From positions 18,586,057-18,650,056 of the forward strand of contig JAOANR010000002.1 in the NCBI GenBank assembly GCA_030278955.1: DNA of 64,000 nt, written 5' to 3'. The notes below the pieces were generated by a model that was not told where the DNA came from, did no database searches, and saw only the letters and a list, made by a program, of their open reading frames with translations. This DNA comes from Hygrophila difformis. Its lineage: Eukaryota > Streptophyta > Magnoliopsida > Lamiales > Acanthaceae. Positions within the stretch are counted from its first letter, which is position 1. Every line of letters starts with the position of its first letter. Shown in pieces: positions 1 through 12,064 of this stretch. The position numbers and the translations under genes are program-made.

Positions 1-1066
1 CAATGGCATAAAAAGTTTGATCAAACCCTGCTTGCACACAATTTTTGTGCTATTAGCTTGGACAAATGTGTGTATACGAAGCAAATCAATGAAGATAGTG
101 TCATAATCTGTTTATATGTTGATGACATGTTCATATTGGGAACTTCACTTGACATAGTGGAAAATAAAAAACAATTCTTAGCTTCTAAATTCAATATGAA
201 AAATATGGGAGAAGCTAGTGTCATTTTATGCATGGAGATCATTAGGAACAATCATGGAATCACAGTGATACAAAAACATTATGTTGAGAAACTTCTTAGG
301 AAGTTTAGTCACTATAAGGTGAATCCAGTAAGTACTCCTTATGATCCCAATACGAGACTGACAAAAAATAGAGGAGAACCTGTCTCTCGGTTGAAATATG
401 CTCAAATTATTGGGAGTATGTTGAATTTAATGAACTTTACGAGACCTGATATAGCTTATGTTGTGGGTAGACTAAGCAGGTATACTCATAATCCAAGTAA
501 TGACCATTGGAATGCTCTAGCAAGACTAATGAAATACTTGAGAGGTACCATGAATTATGGCATCTACTATAGTGGATTTCCTATTGTCTTAGAAGGGTAC
601 AGTGATGCAAATTGGATCTCTGACTCTTACGAGGTGAAATCCACTAGTGGTTATGTATTTTACATTAGGTGGCGGTGCAATTGCTTGGAAATCAACTAAA
701 CAAACAATTATTGCCAGGTCTACGATGGAGTCTGAGTTCATCGCTATGGAATTAACTGGCAACGAGGCTGAGTGGTTGAAAAATTTCTTAGTGGAAATAC
801 CTCTAGACACAGAACCAATTCCTCCTGTGTCAATACATTGTGATAACCAATCAGCAATAGTTGTAGCTAAAAATAAATCATATTATAATGGGAAAAACAG
901 ACAGATACGTCTGCGTCATGACGTCGTAAAGCAATTGCTAAAGGATGGAATAATATCCATAAATTATGTGAGGTCAGAATTGAATCTAGCAGATCCCTTG
1001 ACTAAGCCCTTGGGTAGAGGGAAAATACTTGAAACATCGAGGGGAATAGGACTAAAGCCATTTTGA
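1..1066 (+). pseudogene. Ty1/copia pol 3' part (RT end + RNase H), frameshifted
   Basis: Reading is open from base 1, so the element continues to the left of the window. The first frame (to about 660) has the reverse transcriptase core with LYVDDM (YVDD catalytic motif) and the end of RT. RNase H follows: YSDANW supplies the first Asp and ESEF the Glu. The reading then moves to another frame from about 661, where WKSTKQTII, the Asp of HCDNQSA and LADPLTKPL lie. One extra T in the T-run near 657-661 explains the break. The C-terminus SRGIGLKPF and the following leader are typical of Tork-like copia elements (family knowledge). No function is expected from the broken copy. Confidence 0.88.
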
Positions 1067-1424
1067 ATGATCATTGATGATGGAAACCCAACTTATGTGA
1101 TTGGAGATCCCATAAAGTAAGTTTATTTGGGTAGTAACAAGTCATCATGATTATATGGAGTACTATCTACCCAAGTCCTTTTCTTATGATGTGTGTTATG
1201 CTCATTATTGCAAATTTAAATGAGGGTTGAGCTATGCTCTTAATAATTTCATAGCCCTTATAGGCTGGTGTATTATATATAGGATACATTTTATGAAATT
1301 ACCTATATGAGTGTGGTGTGGGCCGCTCCTATGAGAATGTGGCTAATTCTCTAGAGCACTCACGAATAATCAGGCATGCGCATGGCCTAGTGGCGCAAAA
1401 CGGTGTTGAACAGTGAAATGTGGG
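1067..1424 (+). mobile_element. Copia 3' untranslated internal region ending in a polypurine tract
   Basis: Non-coding stretch after the copia RNase H stop. Its order of motifs (GGAGATCCCAT, then GTGGGCCGC, then GGCATGCGCATGGCC) is what is usually seen between RNase H and the 3' LTR of this copia group. A polypurine-like AATGTGGGGG ends at 1424. The expected LTR start (TGTTG) does not follow, so the 3' LTR was probably lost or replaced at this point. Confidence 0.5.
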
Positions 1425-2100
1425 GGTACAATATGGTTACTGCCATGGATCGGGATTGGATACGATTTACAAACAAGAACAACAAGGAAAAACAAAATAA
1501 AAGGATAGGGAGATTTCCACTTCGGATACTCAATCTTGGAATCGATTGCACGGTGGTACCGCCTATTCCCTCAATCGATATCCTAATGGTGTCAATACGA
1601 TTAAGCACACCTCAAATGCTCAAAAGGAATTCAACCTATGTGGAAGAATTCAAATGACCTTTCAAACAACACATGTAACACTCTCCAAGTGTATTCAACA
1701 TATATTCATTTCAAAGGTGAGTAACAAAGTGTTGGGGATGACCTATTTATAGGCATCCCAAATTACAAGCAATTAAACAATTAGGAATAATAATTAAACA
1801 ACCCTAGATACATAAAACAAGTTTTGGACATAAAAATATTACCTCGTGGGACTACAAGACTCGGACGACGCTAGACGGAAAAGGACCGTGTCGTAGTATC
1901 ATTTTGAAATGGCATTTCGGAGTCTAGCGTAGAGAGGGGCGGGACTCCAGCTCCCGGGAGGTAGGCAATTAATTAATATAGGCTGATGAACCTTAAGTCC
2001 CAGACTTCCCCAATAGATTGGTGCACATCAATTTGAAGGCACCGGTTATACACACAAAATAATAATGGGGGCACTCATTTGCTATTTAAAATACCCTCAA
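1425..2100 (-). repeat. LTR-like segment, probably minus-oriented
   Basis: Contains the near-palindromic CCTATTTATAGG (about 1744-1755), which on the minus strand reads CCTATAAATAGG, a good TATA box, followed on that strand by leader-like T-rich DNA. It starts exactly where the copia polypurine tract ends. I cannot define termini or target duplications, so calling it an LTR is inference. Confidence 0.3.
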
Positions 2101-2585
2101 TACCCTTATGACCTAATAAAATTATGTTAGGGGCACCATATGACTTGTTAGAGCCACACAATACTTTTGTAATGTTATGGGCACCATTACCTTAATAAAA
2201 GTAACGTAGAGGCACCAGAATTATCGTCTTCTCCTTCTCCACTGCTAAACCCAAACCCTACCTCCATGACACATCTTCCTCTGCATTGAATTCTTGAATA
2301 GAATTTGCATACACTGAGTTTTTATGGCACAAATTGCGTGGTGAAGAAAACCATAGTCAAATACCACCTCTTCTTTCCCTTGTAAATTTCTATATGCTTC
2401 TGTACTTTTCCCATTATCCTCGTTGAACTTATTAATTGTCTTCTCCAATTTTAGGTGAATATGACAATACTCTAGTTGAAAGACTTTTTGTAAAGCCCCA
2501 CTAATATGATTTTAGTTCAGACATGTCTGCCTCCCCTGCCATTCCATATCGTAGCCTTTCCTATTTTTTATTTGGCCCTCCACCA
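2101..2585. other. Intergenic, no gene seen
   Basis: Moderately AT-rich sequence with several GGGGCACC-type words (about 2065, 2130 and 2178) but no ORF with recognisable homology and no clear splice structure. Possibly LTR or untranslated transposon sequence. Confidence 0.4.
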
Positions 2586-2840
2586 ACAGCCAATGCTTGC
2601 CGTTTGCTGAACATATCAAAAAAAAACAAACTAAACGGCCATCAATGGCCGTTCACTCTCTCCACCAAACGGCCACCGATGGCCGATCACTTTCCTATGC
2701 AAACAGTCATGGATGGCCGTTTGTTGTTGCATCCAAGAAAAAGAAAAAGACCGGCCATCTATGGCCGATCATTTCCTACCCCAAACGTCCACTACTTGCC
2801 GATGCCCTATATGTACAAACGGCCGTCCATGGCTGGTGGC
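2586..2840 (+). repeat. Degenerate 34-bp-period array of a palindrome-like motif
   Basis: Seven diverged copies of a unit of the form AAACGGCCATNNATGGCCG, beginning near 2586, 2634, 2667, 2701, 2749, 2783 and 2817. Spacing is mostly 33-34 bp, with two intervals of about 47-48. The core GGCCAT..ATGGCC is an inverted repeat in the better copies. The open frame across it (2523-2984) is arginine/proline-rich and looks like a by-product of the array. Confidence 0.6.
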
Positions 2841-3256
2841 CCTAAAAAAAAAAATCGAGACAGTGACCAAAGCTACCCAATCTCAATCTTAAAAGAAGTG
2901 GGAAGAAGGACTCCTGTAGTGCCGCCGCCGCGTGTCCTCACGGTGGACATCTTTCACAGGCTCGGTGGTGGTGGCTTGGTGTAGATCTCTTTTCTCTCGG
3001 TCTCGATGGTGGTGGCTCTTGTCTCTGGTTTTCTGTGTGTGTGTTGTATGGTGTATTGTGTGTTGTGTGCCCCTCATAATACAATGTGTAAATGTTTTTT
3101 TTTCTTTTAACCTTTTTAAGGGTAAAATTGGTAAATATAATCTGAGTGCTCCTCACAATATTTATTTTTATTATTTTATGTCTTGTGTGCCCCTAACAAT
3201 GAGTTTTCAAAGTAAATCTCTGAGTGTATATAACCGTTGCCCAATTTGAATTTGTT
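2841..3256. other. Non-coding T/G-rich spacer
   Basis: Contains TGTGTGCCCCT-like words at about 3065 and 3183 and long T-runs. No convincing coding potential. It links two repeat arrays and may belong to one LTR-like unit. Confidence 0.35.
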
Positions 3257-3480
3257 ATCATCGGACGACGCGGAAGATGCGGATGACGCTAAACAGTCCT
3301 TGACGACGCTATGCTCCTGGAGGGATGACGCGAGGCAGAAGCATGGAGGCTGGCAGACGACGTACGACGCGAAGCAAGGGGACGACGCTATAATCACACA
3401 GATGACGCGGAGCTTGGCGTCGTAGACGACGCGAGACCCCTGGCATCGTACCGAAGGAGGCTTGACATCGTAGCAACCGT
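3257..3480 (+). repeat. Clustered GAYGACGC motif array
   Basis: About eight to ten copies of GACGACGC or GATGACGC spaced roughly 17-25 bp apart (3264, 3281, 3302, 3324, 3356-3370, 3381, 3401 and near 3424). The same word occurs once near 1863 in the LTR-like segment, which suggests both belong to one transposon family. No protein is suggested. Confidence 0.5.
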
Positions 3481-4220
3481 TCGATGATGATGATGGCAGC
3501 AGCGAGCCTCTCCGGAGATGGAGCCTGGAGGTTCTGTCCAGGAGCATTAACGGAAAGCGGCGACTCGGGATTTTCCTCTTCGTCGTAGTTGCGGCTTTCG
3601 GGGTGATCGGAATGAGTTATGGAGCCCGGATGCTTCTTGGTGATGGCCGGAGGGATGACGCAAAGGCTTCCTGGAGATGTGGAAGTTCGCCGGAGGATAA
3701 AAAGAGGGTTTCTTCGTCGGAGATGATGAACGGAGCGGAGCCGGTGTTCTGCCGAAGACGACGAGGATGCTGTTGAAGATGGTGGTGATACACCGGGGAT
3801 GGTAAGGGTGCTGCTGACGCCGGGCTGAGCTTGTCGCCGGAAACCATGGGGTTGGGAGGCCGGTGTTGGTGACGGAAAAGATGCAGCTTGTCGGAGATGA
3901 AAAGGATGAACTCGGGAGGCGACTGCCGGAGATGGAGATGTCGGACAGGTGGCTGAAGCGACCTCCGAAGTCGGCGGTCGGCAAGGGCTGCCACTGTCCC
4001 AATAGCTCTAGCTCTTTTATCCTTTGGCCCACCAAGGGCTGCCACTGTCCCGAGCTGACTGGCAAAATTCCGGCGATGGTCCGGCAAAACTCCGGTGGGA
4101 TTCCGGCGATCTTCCTTCTCGTCCATAATTAGCTCCAACTCTTCCACTTTCTTCATAATAAATTCTTCCGGATAATTCAAATTATTATTTCTCAAGTTCC
4201 ACATATCCGGATCGGGTCGT
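3481..4220. other. GC-rich block without recognised gene
   Basis: GC content is much higher than the flanks, with many CCGGCGATGG/CCGGAGATGG-like words and a 219-codon minus ORF (3617-4276) of low-complexity Arg/Pro/Ser composition. CAAGGGCTGCCACTGTCCC occurs twice (about 3981 and 4035), a 54-bp-spaced duplication. I see no domain. It is probably transposon-associated. Confidence 0.4.
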
Positions 4221-4438
4221 ATGTCAGTCGGGCCGGGTTGGTTGATCCTGGCTACCATGCCAGTTACAGAGATCAATGTTACACAATTAAAACTTTTGGT
4301 TCATAAAAGCTTTAAGCTTTACCATTCGTTTTGTGCATCAAATCACTTCAATCAACGACTGGTTCATAGTGCAATGCACACCAGTTTGATATGTTGTACT
4401 TCATTGGAAATTTGGAGTATTTACAATATGTGGGGGAT
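4221..4438 (+). mobile_element. Remnant of copia internal 3' end with polypurine tract
   Basis: Non-coding stretch ending in TATGTGGGGGAT (about 4427-4438), the polypurine tract form seen next to copia 3' LTRs, immediately before a TGTTGAA LTR start. The upstream boundary is not visible. Confidence 0.45.
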
Positions 4439-4908
4439 TGTTGAACAAATCGTTGTTCTATAATTAGTATATTGTAAATACCGAATCTGGAGGTAGGGGT
4501 TGCAACGGGTCTTGACTTTTGAGCACTTTGAATCTGGAAATAGCCGGATCTTGTGCATCTGTTGGGTAGGTTGCGATTCTTCCTGAGTGGTGGAGATCGA
4601 GGAGGAACGGGTCTCCTTTCTACATCTACAAAAGGGGATTACTTCCAGATAAGTGGGCAGTTCTATTCATTCTCTTTTGATGCTTCTGCTCTCTTATCTT
4701 CTGTATCATCCCTTCTCCAACCCAATCGTCCAGACCAAAATTTTCTTCTTTTGAAATCACTGATTCTTGTTGTAGTCTCTTCTCTTGGCTACAGACCTTG
4801 TTGTATCCTGGAGAATAATCGGGCTAGCCGGACAGTGCTCCTCAGCACGCGTCGGGTCCTTTGTTCTAACCTTGTTTGAGGAAGATCAATTACTCCATAA
4901 TTTCAACA
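4439..4908 (+). mobile_element. Copia-type LTR, 470 bp
   Basis: Starts TGTTGAACA right after a polypurine tract and ends TTTCAACA, giving the TG...CA ends and a 7-bp terminal inverted repeat (TGTTGAA/TTCAACA). It lies at the 3' side of a truncated element. No second LTR copy is seen in the window, so a target duplication cannot be tested. There is no coding capacity. Confidence 0.6.
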
Positions 4909-5892
4909 AATTGTAATTGCTGAATCTCCTCCAACTTGAGAGGGATTCCTCTGATCCCATAACTTGTCACAGGTAAATATGAATGCGAAGAAGTTTCTAT
5001 TGAATCTCAACTCCATTTCGCAAGATGTCCTCTCATGCTGCCTACATCAAAATTTCATTGTCATGAACTTCTCTCTGTACCCTTGTTACAATATGGTGAA
5101 TGGTTTGGAAGCAGAGTTTTGGGAGATAGAGCCCTTTGTTCCAGCTTCACGATGGTGATATTATTAGATCAGGCAATCGTTGTTCGTTACCTTCATATTT
5201 TTTTTCAATCATGCTTTTATTTTTAGACATGCCAATATTTTTGCAGATCCCACTCGTGCTATTGCAATGACATTACTACTTTTTAACGAAATACTTATAA
5301 ATTATCGATATTTGACAAACTTCGTAAAAGAGCTCATAAGACACTTGGAAATCTCTGAAGTCTTATCAGACTTCTCAAATGAGGATATGATGAAATTAAC
5401 ATTTTCGTCCAAGACATGGGATTGCAGTTAAATCTGTAAATTACTTCATACAAGAATATATATATATGTACTGTCAAATAACAAGGAAATTAACATAAGG
5501 AAGAAGCTCTGATCAATTCAACATATTTCATATACAAAATGATGATTCAGAGTGGATTTTTCAGCGGTGGATGGATGGATGGATAAATAGAGCAAAGACC
5601 GAACCAATACCTCCCTCCTACTGCAATCAAAAAGTGTCAATTTTTGCAAGGACAGTGACAAACCTTAGCTGATGGGATAGAGAGCGAGCTACAGGGAAGA
5701 AACTCAGAATGCGACCGCGAATGCAACCATTGAATCGAGGCAGATTGCTCATCAGCTCTAATGATTTTGATCGCCTTTTTTGTTTTTCAGAAAGAATGAA
5801 TAAATAAAGACGGATATAAATTAGAGTCGAGAGGCTGAGCTTTTCCCTGTATTTTTGTTCCACAACGCAACGATGGCAGATTGCAGGCCCCT
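4909..5892. other. Intergenic downstream of the receptor-kinase gene
   Basis: Small open frames only. A 5180-5431 plus-strand frame has an acceptor-like TTTTTAG before its better half, but I recognise no domain. Next to the LTR the minus strand has a short LRR-like reading (4985 to 4870, with LKLEEIQQL), possibly the tail of an old NBS-LRR fragment; this is weak. The 3' UTR of the kinase gene must lie just below 5893. Confidence 0.3.
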
Positions 5893-8800
5893 TCAGTCAG
5901 AGTTCAAGTCGTAGAGGGCGCCGGAGTTTGAGTCGTAGAAATCGCTGGGGCATGGAGTTGTAACCTCAGATTCGAGTATTTGGACCACCTTGTGCATGGT
6001 GGGGCGATCCTCAGGAACTGAGGAGACGCACTGGATGGCGATTGATAGAAGGGCATCTAGGCTTTCCGTCTGGACTCGTTGACAGTGCAAATCCACTATT
6101 TCCCGTTGTCTGTTTTCTGACACTAAATAATTTAGCTGCAACGAGGACGGTAAGAAGACATGTACCCAATTAAACAGCAGAACAGGATAAGAGACGTATA
6201 TTTTTTTATTTTTTTTTTCCTTTTTTTTTAAAAAAAAAAAAGAAAAGAACAGAAAGAATTGTACCCATCCAACAATGTTGAGGCCCTTCTCAATGAAGGA
6301 TGAATCAGTAGGCCGCTTTCCACTCACAATTTCAAGCACCAAAACCCCAAAGCTATAAACATCTGTCTTTTCTGTAGCTCTTCCACTCTGCATATACTCT
6401 GGCCAATATAAGAATTCAGAGAATTTAGAGTTGGATATTATCGGTAAATCTCTGTTGCACAAAGGTAGCACCGTAGCAGAGAAGAAGCTATAGAGACATT
6501 ACAGTACTAATTAATCAATGGATATGTGAAATGTTCAATCAACTAATCAAGGAATAAAGCATTTAAAGGGCTAAACATCAATTTGCACACAAAAGATCAG
6601 CAATGCCATGAGAATTTCCAATGCCTTTTCCTCATTTGTTATAATTGTTCTATTTACTTCGCATTCAAGCACACAACAAGCTGCATTACGTACCAGGAGC
6701 TAGATACCCAAATGTCCCAGCAACAATTGTCGTTATATGAGATTCCTCGTCTTCCAACAACTTAGCCAATCCAAAGTCAGAAACTCGGGCATCGAGACTT
6801 CCATCAAGTAAAATGTTGCTTGACTTTATGTCCCGGTGAATTATTCGAGGGGAACAATCATGATGCAGATAGGCTACGCCTTTTGCTGCTCCCATGATAA
6901 TCTTTAACCGTGCCTCCCAATCTAGTTGGTCACCTCTCTCTGCATTGAATGTGGACAACTAAATGTGACACTTCTATCACAGAAATGAATTACTTATTCC
7001 AGAATGAATCCCATGGATGAGCACAAAAGCACATAATAAAACTAGTTTCACAAAGAAGCAATGAGAAGAGAATTAGAATAGTGACTCAAACATTGACAAA
7101 GCAATAGATACTCTGGACTGCCAAGCCTGACATGACTGAATAACTCAAGCAGCACACTGCACACGGCCTATTCTCCTATCTTAATATTCTCGCCACAAAT
7201 TACTGCAAAGTATTGTGACTAAAATTAGGCAGATATTAATATCAAATTTATATGCCAGTAAAATCAAGAATTTCAGCCAAGAGTGAAGGATTGGGATAAA
7301 TGTCCTGACTAATCATTCTTGATATTTAACAATTTACAATGCAAAAATGTAAGAGAAAGGGGGTAGCCTAACAGATGGCATTGCATGAAAAGCATGCATT
7401 ATAGCCAGTTCATGAGAAGTGCATATAACTAAATACAATAAAATAGAGTCCATACCATGAAGAGCTTCATCCAGGCTGCCTCCTGATAGGAAATCATATA
7501 TTAACAATTTGGACGTTGTAGAATTGCAATATCCTCTGAGGTTCACCAAGTGTCGGTGTTTAATGCTTCCAAGAATCCCGAGTTCCCTCTCAAAAAAGCG
7601 ATCAAAGCCCTCATTCACCTTCACAATTCTTTTCAATGCAAATATATTGCCATCATCCATTACAAGCTTGTACACTGTCCCAAAGCCACCCACCCCAATT
7701 ATGTGCTCTTCATTTAAATTCTCAAGCTTTTTTATGATATCCTTCGATGAGTAGGGCAGGTCTCCATGAAACATTACAATCGACGCTCCTTAAGAAAGAA
7801 AAACACATAAAATCAGGTATCTGTTTCTCTCCCAAAAAACAAAAGAAGGAAAAAAAATTAAAAAGAATATATTTCACACAGAGAAGTCAGATCGTTACCT
7901 CCGCTGACATCTACAGCAAGACCTCCACTGTCTTGTTTGCCATACCTTTTGTGCATGTAACAGCCCCAGTAGCACATAAGCGCAATCAAAAGCAATGCAC
8001 CAACAGTAGCTACTGAACTCACAACCACCCTTCCTGAGTTTGTGTCGCCTTTATTTTTGTCTGCAGACATGATATAGAACCCGGGTCAAATTATGGTAAA
8101 TAGACAATTAGAATGGTAAAACATTAGTGTTAGGGTCAATTTGAAGGATTTAGTAGTCAAATAACTTCCAGACAATTATGTTGCACAATCCGCATAACTT
8201 CTAGCAATATAAAAGTTAACATCCTATGATCATAACTTAAACGGGAACCTTGCAGGATGAGATATAAAGGAGAGGAAAGAAGGGCCAAGCAGTCACCTGA
8301 ACTCCATCAAAGGATACAAAAAGTCTGACCCAAGGAAATAAAGATATTAGTTGATCTCTCTAGTCTCTTATCTAAGAACTCTATGATCATAACATTTAGA
8401 TGAGATATATTCACTTATTCTGGTTAAGTTCAAGTAAGTAGTGGCCTATTCTTTTATTTGATCATGCTAGAGAAGCATAAATTTCCTTTTGACATAAATT
8501 GAAGTCAGCTTGACTTCAGCCTACTTGTGCATCTAATAATTTCCCCCATTCACTAATCAATTTCACAACAGCTTGGCAGTGGGGCAATATCTCAAAGTCT
8601 TTCACTAGAAAATATTCCCAGCTGCAGACTAGGAGAGTAAGTTGCATCATAACAGTTTATAACGAGGCTAATTTATTTGTTTTCACTCTATGGAAAAACC
8701 AGAAATTGCAAACTGAGAAAATCTGCAATTCAAAACATCTTACCTGTGCCATTATACTGAGAAGAGTTCGATGGACCACTACCATTGTTCTTGCAAATCT

Positions 8801-11800
8801 GGAGTTGTTTGCCACATAACTCACGGTTACCAACAAAGCTGCAAAGGTAAGCACCATGTTAGAAATGCAAAGTGACACTTTTAGTAAAACAAAATTACTA
8901 AAAAAATTTGAAAAGAATAAACAGGCAGAACCATACATGATGTCAAGTTTTCAATCAGCACTGCCACCAGGGAAAAACCCAAGTGTCAGGGTAGCAAAGT
9001 TGTGAATTAAATGAAATTTCAGTTTATTCCATGGTCTGCAGATACCACCTCCACTATCTTACAGTTAAACTTGCTTTTAAACAGCATAATATTCATCAAA
9101 AAATGATAATGAAAAATCTCTTTTCATCTATGTGGCTTGCAATGAAAGCTCAAAGTAGTGGGCTTCTCATGTCAAAAATAATCATATTCCTACTTTTCAT
9201 TATTACATTATACTTGATGGATTTTTCCACTTTTCTATCATTCACCTTCAAAAAAGGTAAGATGACAATAGTTGATTAAAATACACAGTCTGTCCATGTG
9301 TGCTAACCAAGCAGGAAAGCAAATGGTACGTAAAACCTCAAAATCACTCACAGAAACAATATATAAAGTTAAAAACACTAAAAAACCAGAGTTGCAGAAA
9401 ACTTACGAATCATTTTGAAATTTCGCAAGAACACCATCCGAGGGTATAGGCCCCACCAGAAAATTTGTTGACACATTGCTTCAAAAAATGACACAAAAGA
9501 TAATTGGTCAGAACTCAGAACGTACAAAAAATACATATTATGCAACCTTACAAATTAGGAATCACTTACAAACTCGAGAGCTTGCTTAACTTCCCAAGTG
9601 ATGCAGGGATACTACCACTGAGAGAATTGCTAGAAAGATCCCTGGCAAGAAACAAGCACCATTCAAGAGAAGTTCAGTGCCCAATTAAATGTGAATAATA
9701 CTTAGAATCAACTATCAAGAGCACACTTGAACAATGAACCTACCTTCCATGAACAGAGAATCAAATGAACAAAAAAAACATATTTCAGAATCATAACAGC
9801 ATACTAAGAAGCAACAGATTCTTGACCAAATACATCAAACTTCACTATGAAATGGATACTTTTATTGGATTCCAACAACCTATGAAGCTCATTAAGTAGA
9901 TTATCAATAATTCCATTATTCTAGCCTATCATCAAATCTTTTCATTAGCTAGAGGAATATGGAGTGTTTGATGGGACACATACAAACTATCAATCCTTCA
10001 TTCTCCACACTTTTGAAAGTGTTAATTATACTAATTTAGAGAACTCTGTGCTTCAGCTTTGAGTTTAGAACATTTGCCCCACCAAGAATTCAATGAAATC
10101 ATGATTCAGGATTCAGAAAATAGAGATGGGATATCTAAAATTAAAGCATAAATTATAAGTAAATCAGAAATTTGAGCTTTACACTCACAAATTTTCCAGC
10201 TGAGAAAGTTTTTCCAGTTCACTTGGGATTGATCCACTTAAGTAATTACCCTGCAGATATCTGTATAATATGGAAAGTCAAAAATTAAAACTCAGCACAA
10301 GATCCCAATAGACCCATTAAGAACATAATGAAGTCGAAAAGGGAATGCAACATGCTGTTTAGCATTTTCTGTCATATACACAGATCACTTACTACTTACA
10401 GAATAGAAAATCATGTAAGGTGTGTGTAGTGTCTACAAAATTACAAAAATCAAACAGTTGTCTTTTGTCTCAAAACTTTAAAAATTGTTTGCCACCAGGG
10501 TACATACTCCGTTGAGATTCGCATACAATTCACAAATGCATGATTGAATTTTTATATTCACACACCCCAAATCAAAGAAAGAAAAGTTGACCATGAAAAC
10601 ACCCAGAGTTTAGTTGTAAGGCATTATCGAAACAAGTACATAAGCACAGATTGGCTGTAGAATTTATTTGACTGCAAGGAAGGTAAAATAAGTCAATAAA
10701 TAAGACTGTAATAGTATGCTAATTTTGATGTTCCTCCTTTTTTTCTCACTTCACCAGAAATACTTATACAGTAATATTTTTGTCAAAATTATCCATATAT
10801 ATACGCATGAAAGAAAGTTGGATAGAATCTTTTCAATAGGATGATAATGATCCAATTTGCAATCAAATACTGTATTAAGATTGAAATGATGTAACCCTTT
10901 TTAAAGAGCACCATCCACTTACAATGATTGCAACTGCGTACAATTCCCCAGATCTGGAGGTATTGGCCCGTACAAATTATTATCATGAAGAGCTCTGAAA
11001 ACAAGTTATTCATCAGCCTCAGCAAGATATGCAGCAACATTTGACAAAATAATAATTGGAATATGCATACACAAACTGCAGGTTATCTAGCTTTGCAATA
11101 TCTGGTGATATGGGTCCACTCAACTTGTGGTTGGGGAGGCTCCTGCATCATAGAAGCACAACAATCACAATAGAAGAACTTATGCAAAACACCAATTTCA
11201 TTGGTTGCATTATATAGTTTAACATGAGTTAAATATGAAGTTTGCCGTTAAGACTAATAGAAAAAGGGAAACCTCAATGGAGGATATGTACAAAAATAAA
11301 TTTGGAGTCATGGTCTAGCTCATACACATGTAATATATTTCAAAAAAAGAAGTTCCCAAACTTTGGACAGAGAAACGTAGTTATTACTAGTAACTCATAA
11401 GGAGAAAACATATTTAGAAAAGGAACTTACAAGGCTATAACTCTTTTTGACTTAAAGTCACATGTTACTCCTTTCCATCCACATGGATCCCGATCTTCTG
11501 GTCTCCACTGAAGCAATACACCATCTGGACTGGCTACGGCTGCCCTAAAGTTGACAAGAGCTTGACCTGCAAACCGAAAGTAAGGAACAGGTTCGAGTTT
11601 GAATGATAATGTTTGCAGGAGGCACCATCAACAAACTTGGCTACTGGAATTTTATTTCCTACTGCCAAATGTATACAACCTAATGCATATAATGAAAGTC
11701 AATGTAATTGTAGCTAAATAAATGCATTGAGTAGTAATCAAATTAGTATAAAACTTAGTCAAAGCTAAAACACTAGCATATGAAAATCACAATTTTCAAC

Positions 11801-12064
11801 AGAATATTTTCACAATGAAATCTGATGACAATAAAAAATTTAACAACATATCATCAGGACTGAGAGCTCCAGTTTTGTTTCCTAAACTATAACACTAGCA
11901 TATGAAAACCACAATTTTCAACAGAATATTAACCCAATGAAATCTGATGACAATAAAAAATTTAACATACCATCAGGACTGAGAGCTCCCGTTTTGTTTC
12001 CTAAACTGTAAAGTAATATGACAAACAGAAGCCAATGCAGAGAGTTCAGAGAGACACAGCCCAT
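5893..12064 (-). CDS. FEI1: LRR receptor-like kinase, FEI1/FEI2 type (13 coding exons, 600 aa)
   Basis: Exons in transcript order: 12064-11971, 11566-11431, 11142-11071, 10994-10923, 10260-10189, 9641-9570, 9478-9407, 8838-8744, 8060-7899, 7788-7456, 6939-6694, 6398-6265, 6135-5893. All introns are GT-AG, phases agree, and the total is 1803 nt. Layout: signal peptide (about 1-26, start MGCVSLNSL); N-cap with [14 protein letters not shown]; five LRRs, each a 72-bp exon; linker; membrane helix about 240-262; kinase with glycine loop G314-G319, Lys335, HRD 428-430, DFG 448-450 and APE 473-475. Every catalytic element is present. Length and sequence match the Arabidopsis FEI proteins (about 590 aa), plasma-membrane kinases that promote cellulose synthesis and anisotropic growth in roots (family knowledge). 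FEI1 versus FEI2 cannot be decided here. Confidence 0.93.
11769..12009 (-). repeat. 122-bp tandem duplication covering the 3' end of exon 1 and its donor
   Basis: Two direct copies with a 122-bp period (cactagcat at 11771 and 11893). Each holds an intron 1 segment plus the last part of exon 1 of the FEI-like gene. The transcript-proximal copy keeps the donor GATG|GTATG. The second copy reads GATG|ATATG, so its GT is lost and splicing should use the first. Confidence 0.85.

Noticed and set aside
2523..2984. 153-codon plus ORF over the 34-bp array
   Set aside because: Amino-acid repeats follow the DNA repeat unit and no domain is present; by-product of the array.
4236..4262. GGTTGATCCTGGCTACCATGCCAGT resembles the 5' end of 18S rRNA
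   Set aside because: Similarity stops within a few bases after an inserted segment and no rRNA continues; chance.
3617..4276. 219-codon minus ORF
   Set aside because: Low-complexity Arg/Pro/Ser composition in a GC-rich block, with an overlapping ORF in another frame; no homology recognised.
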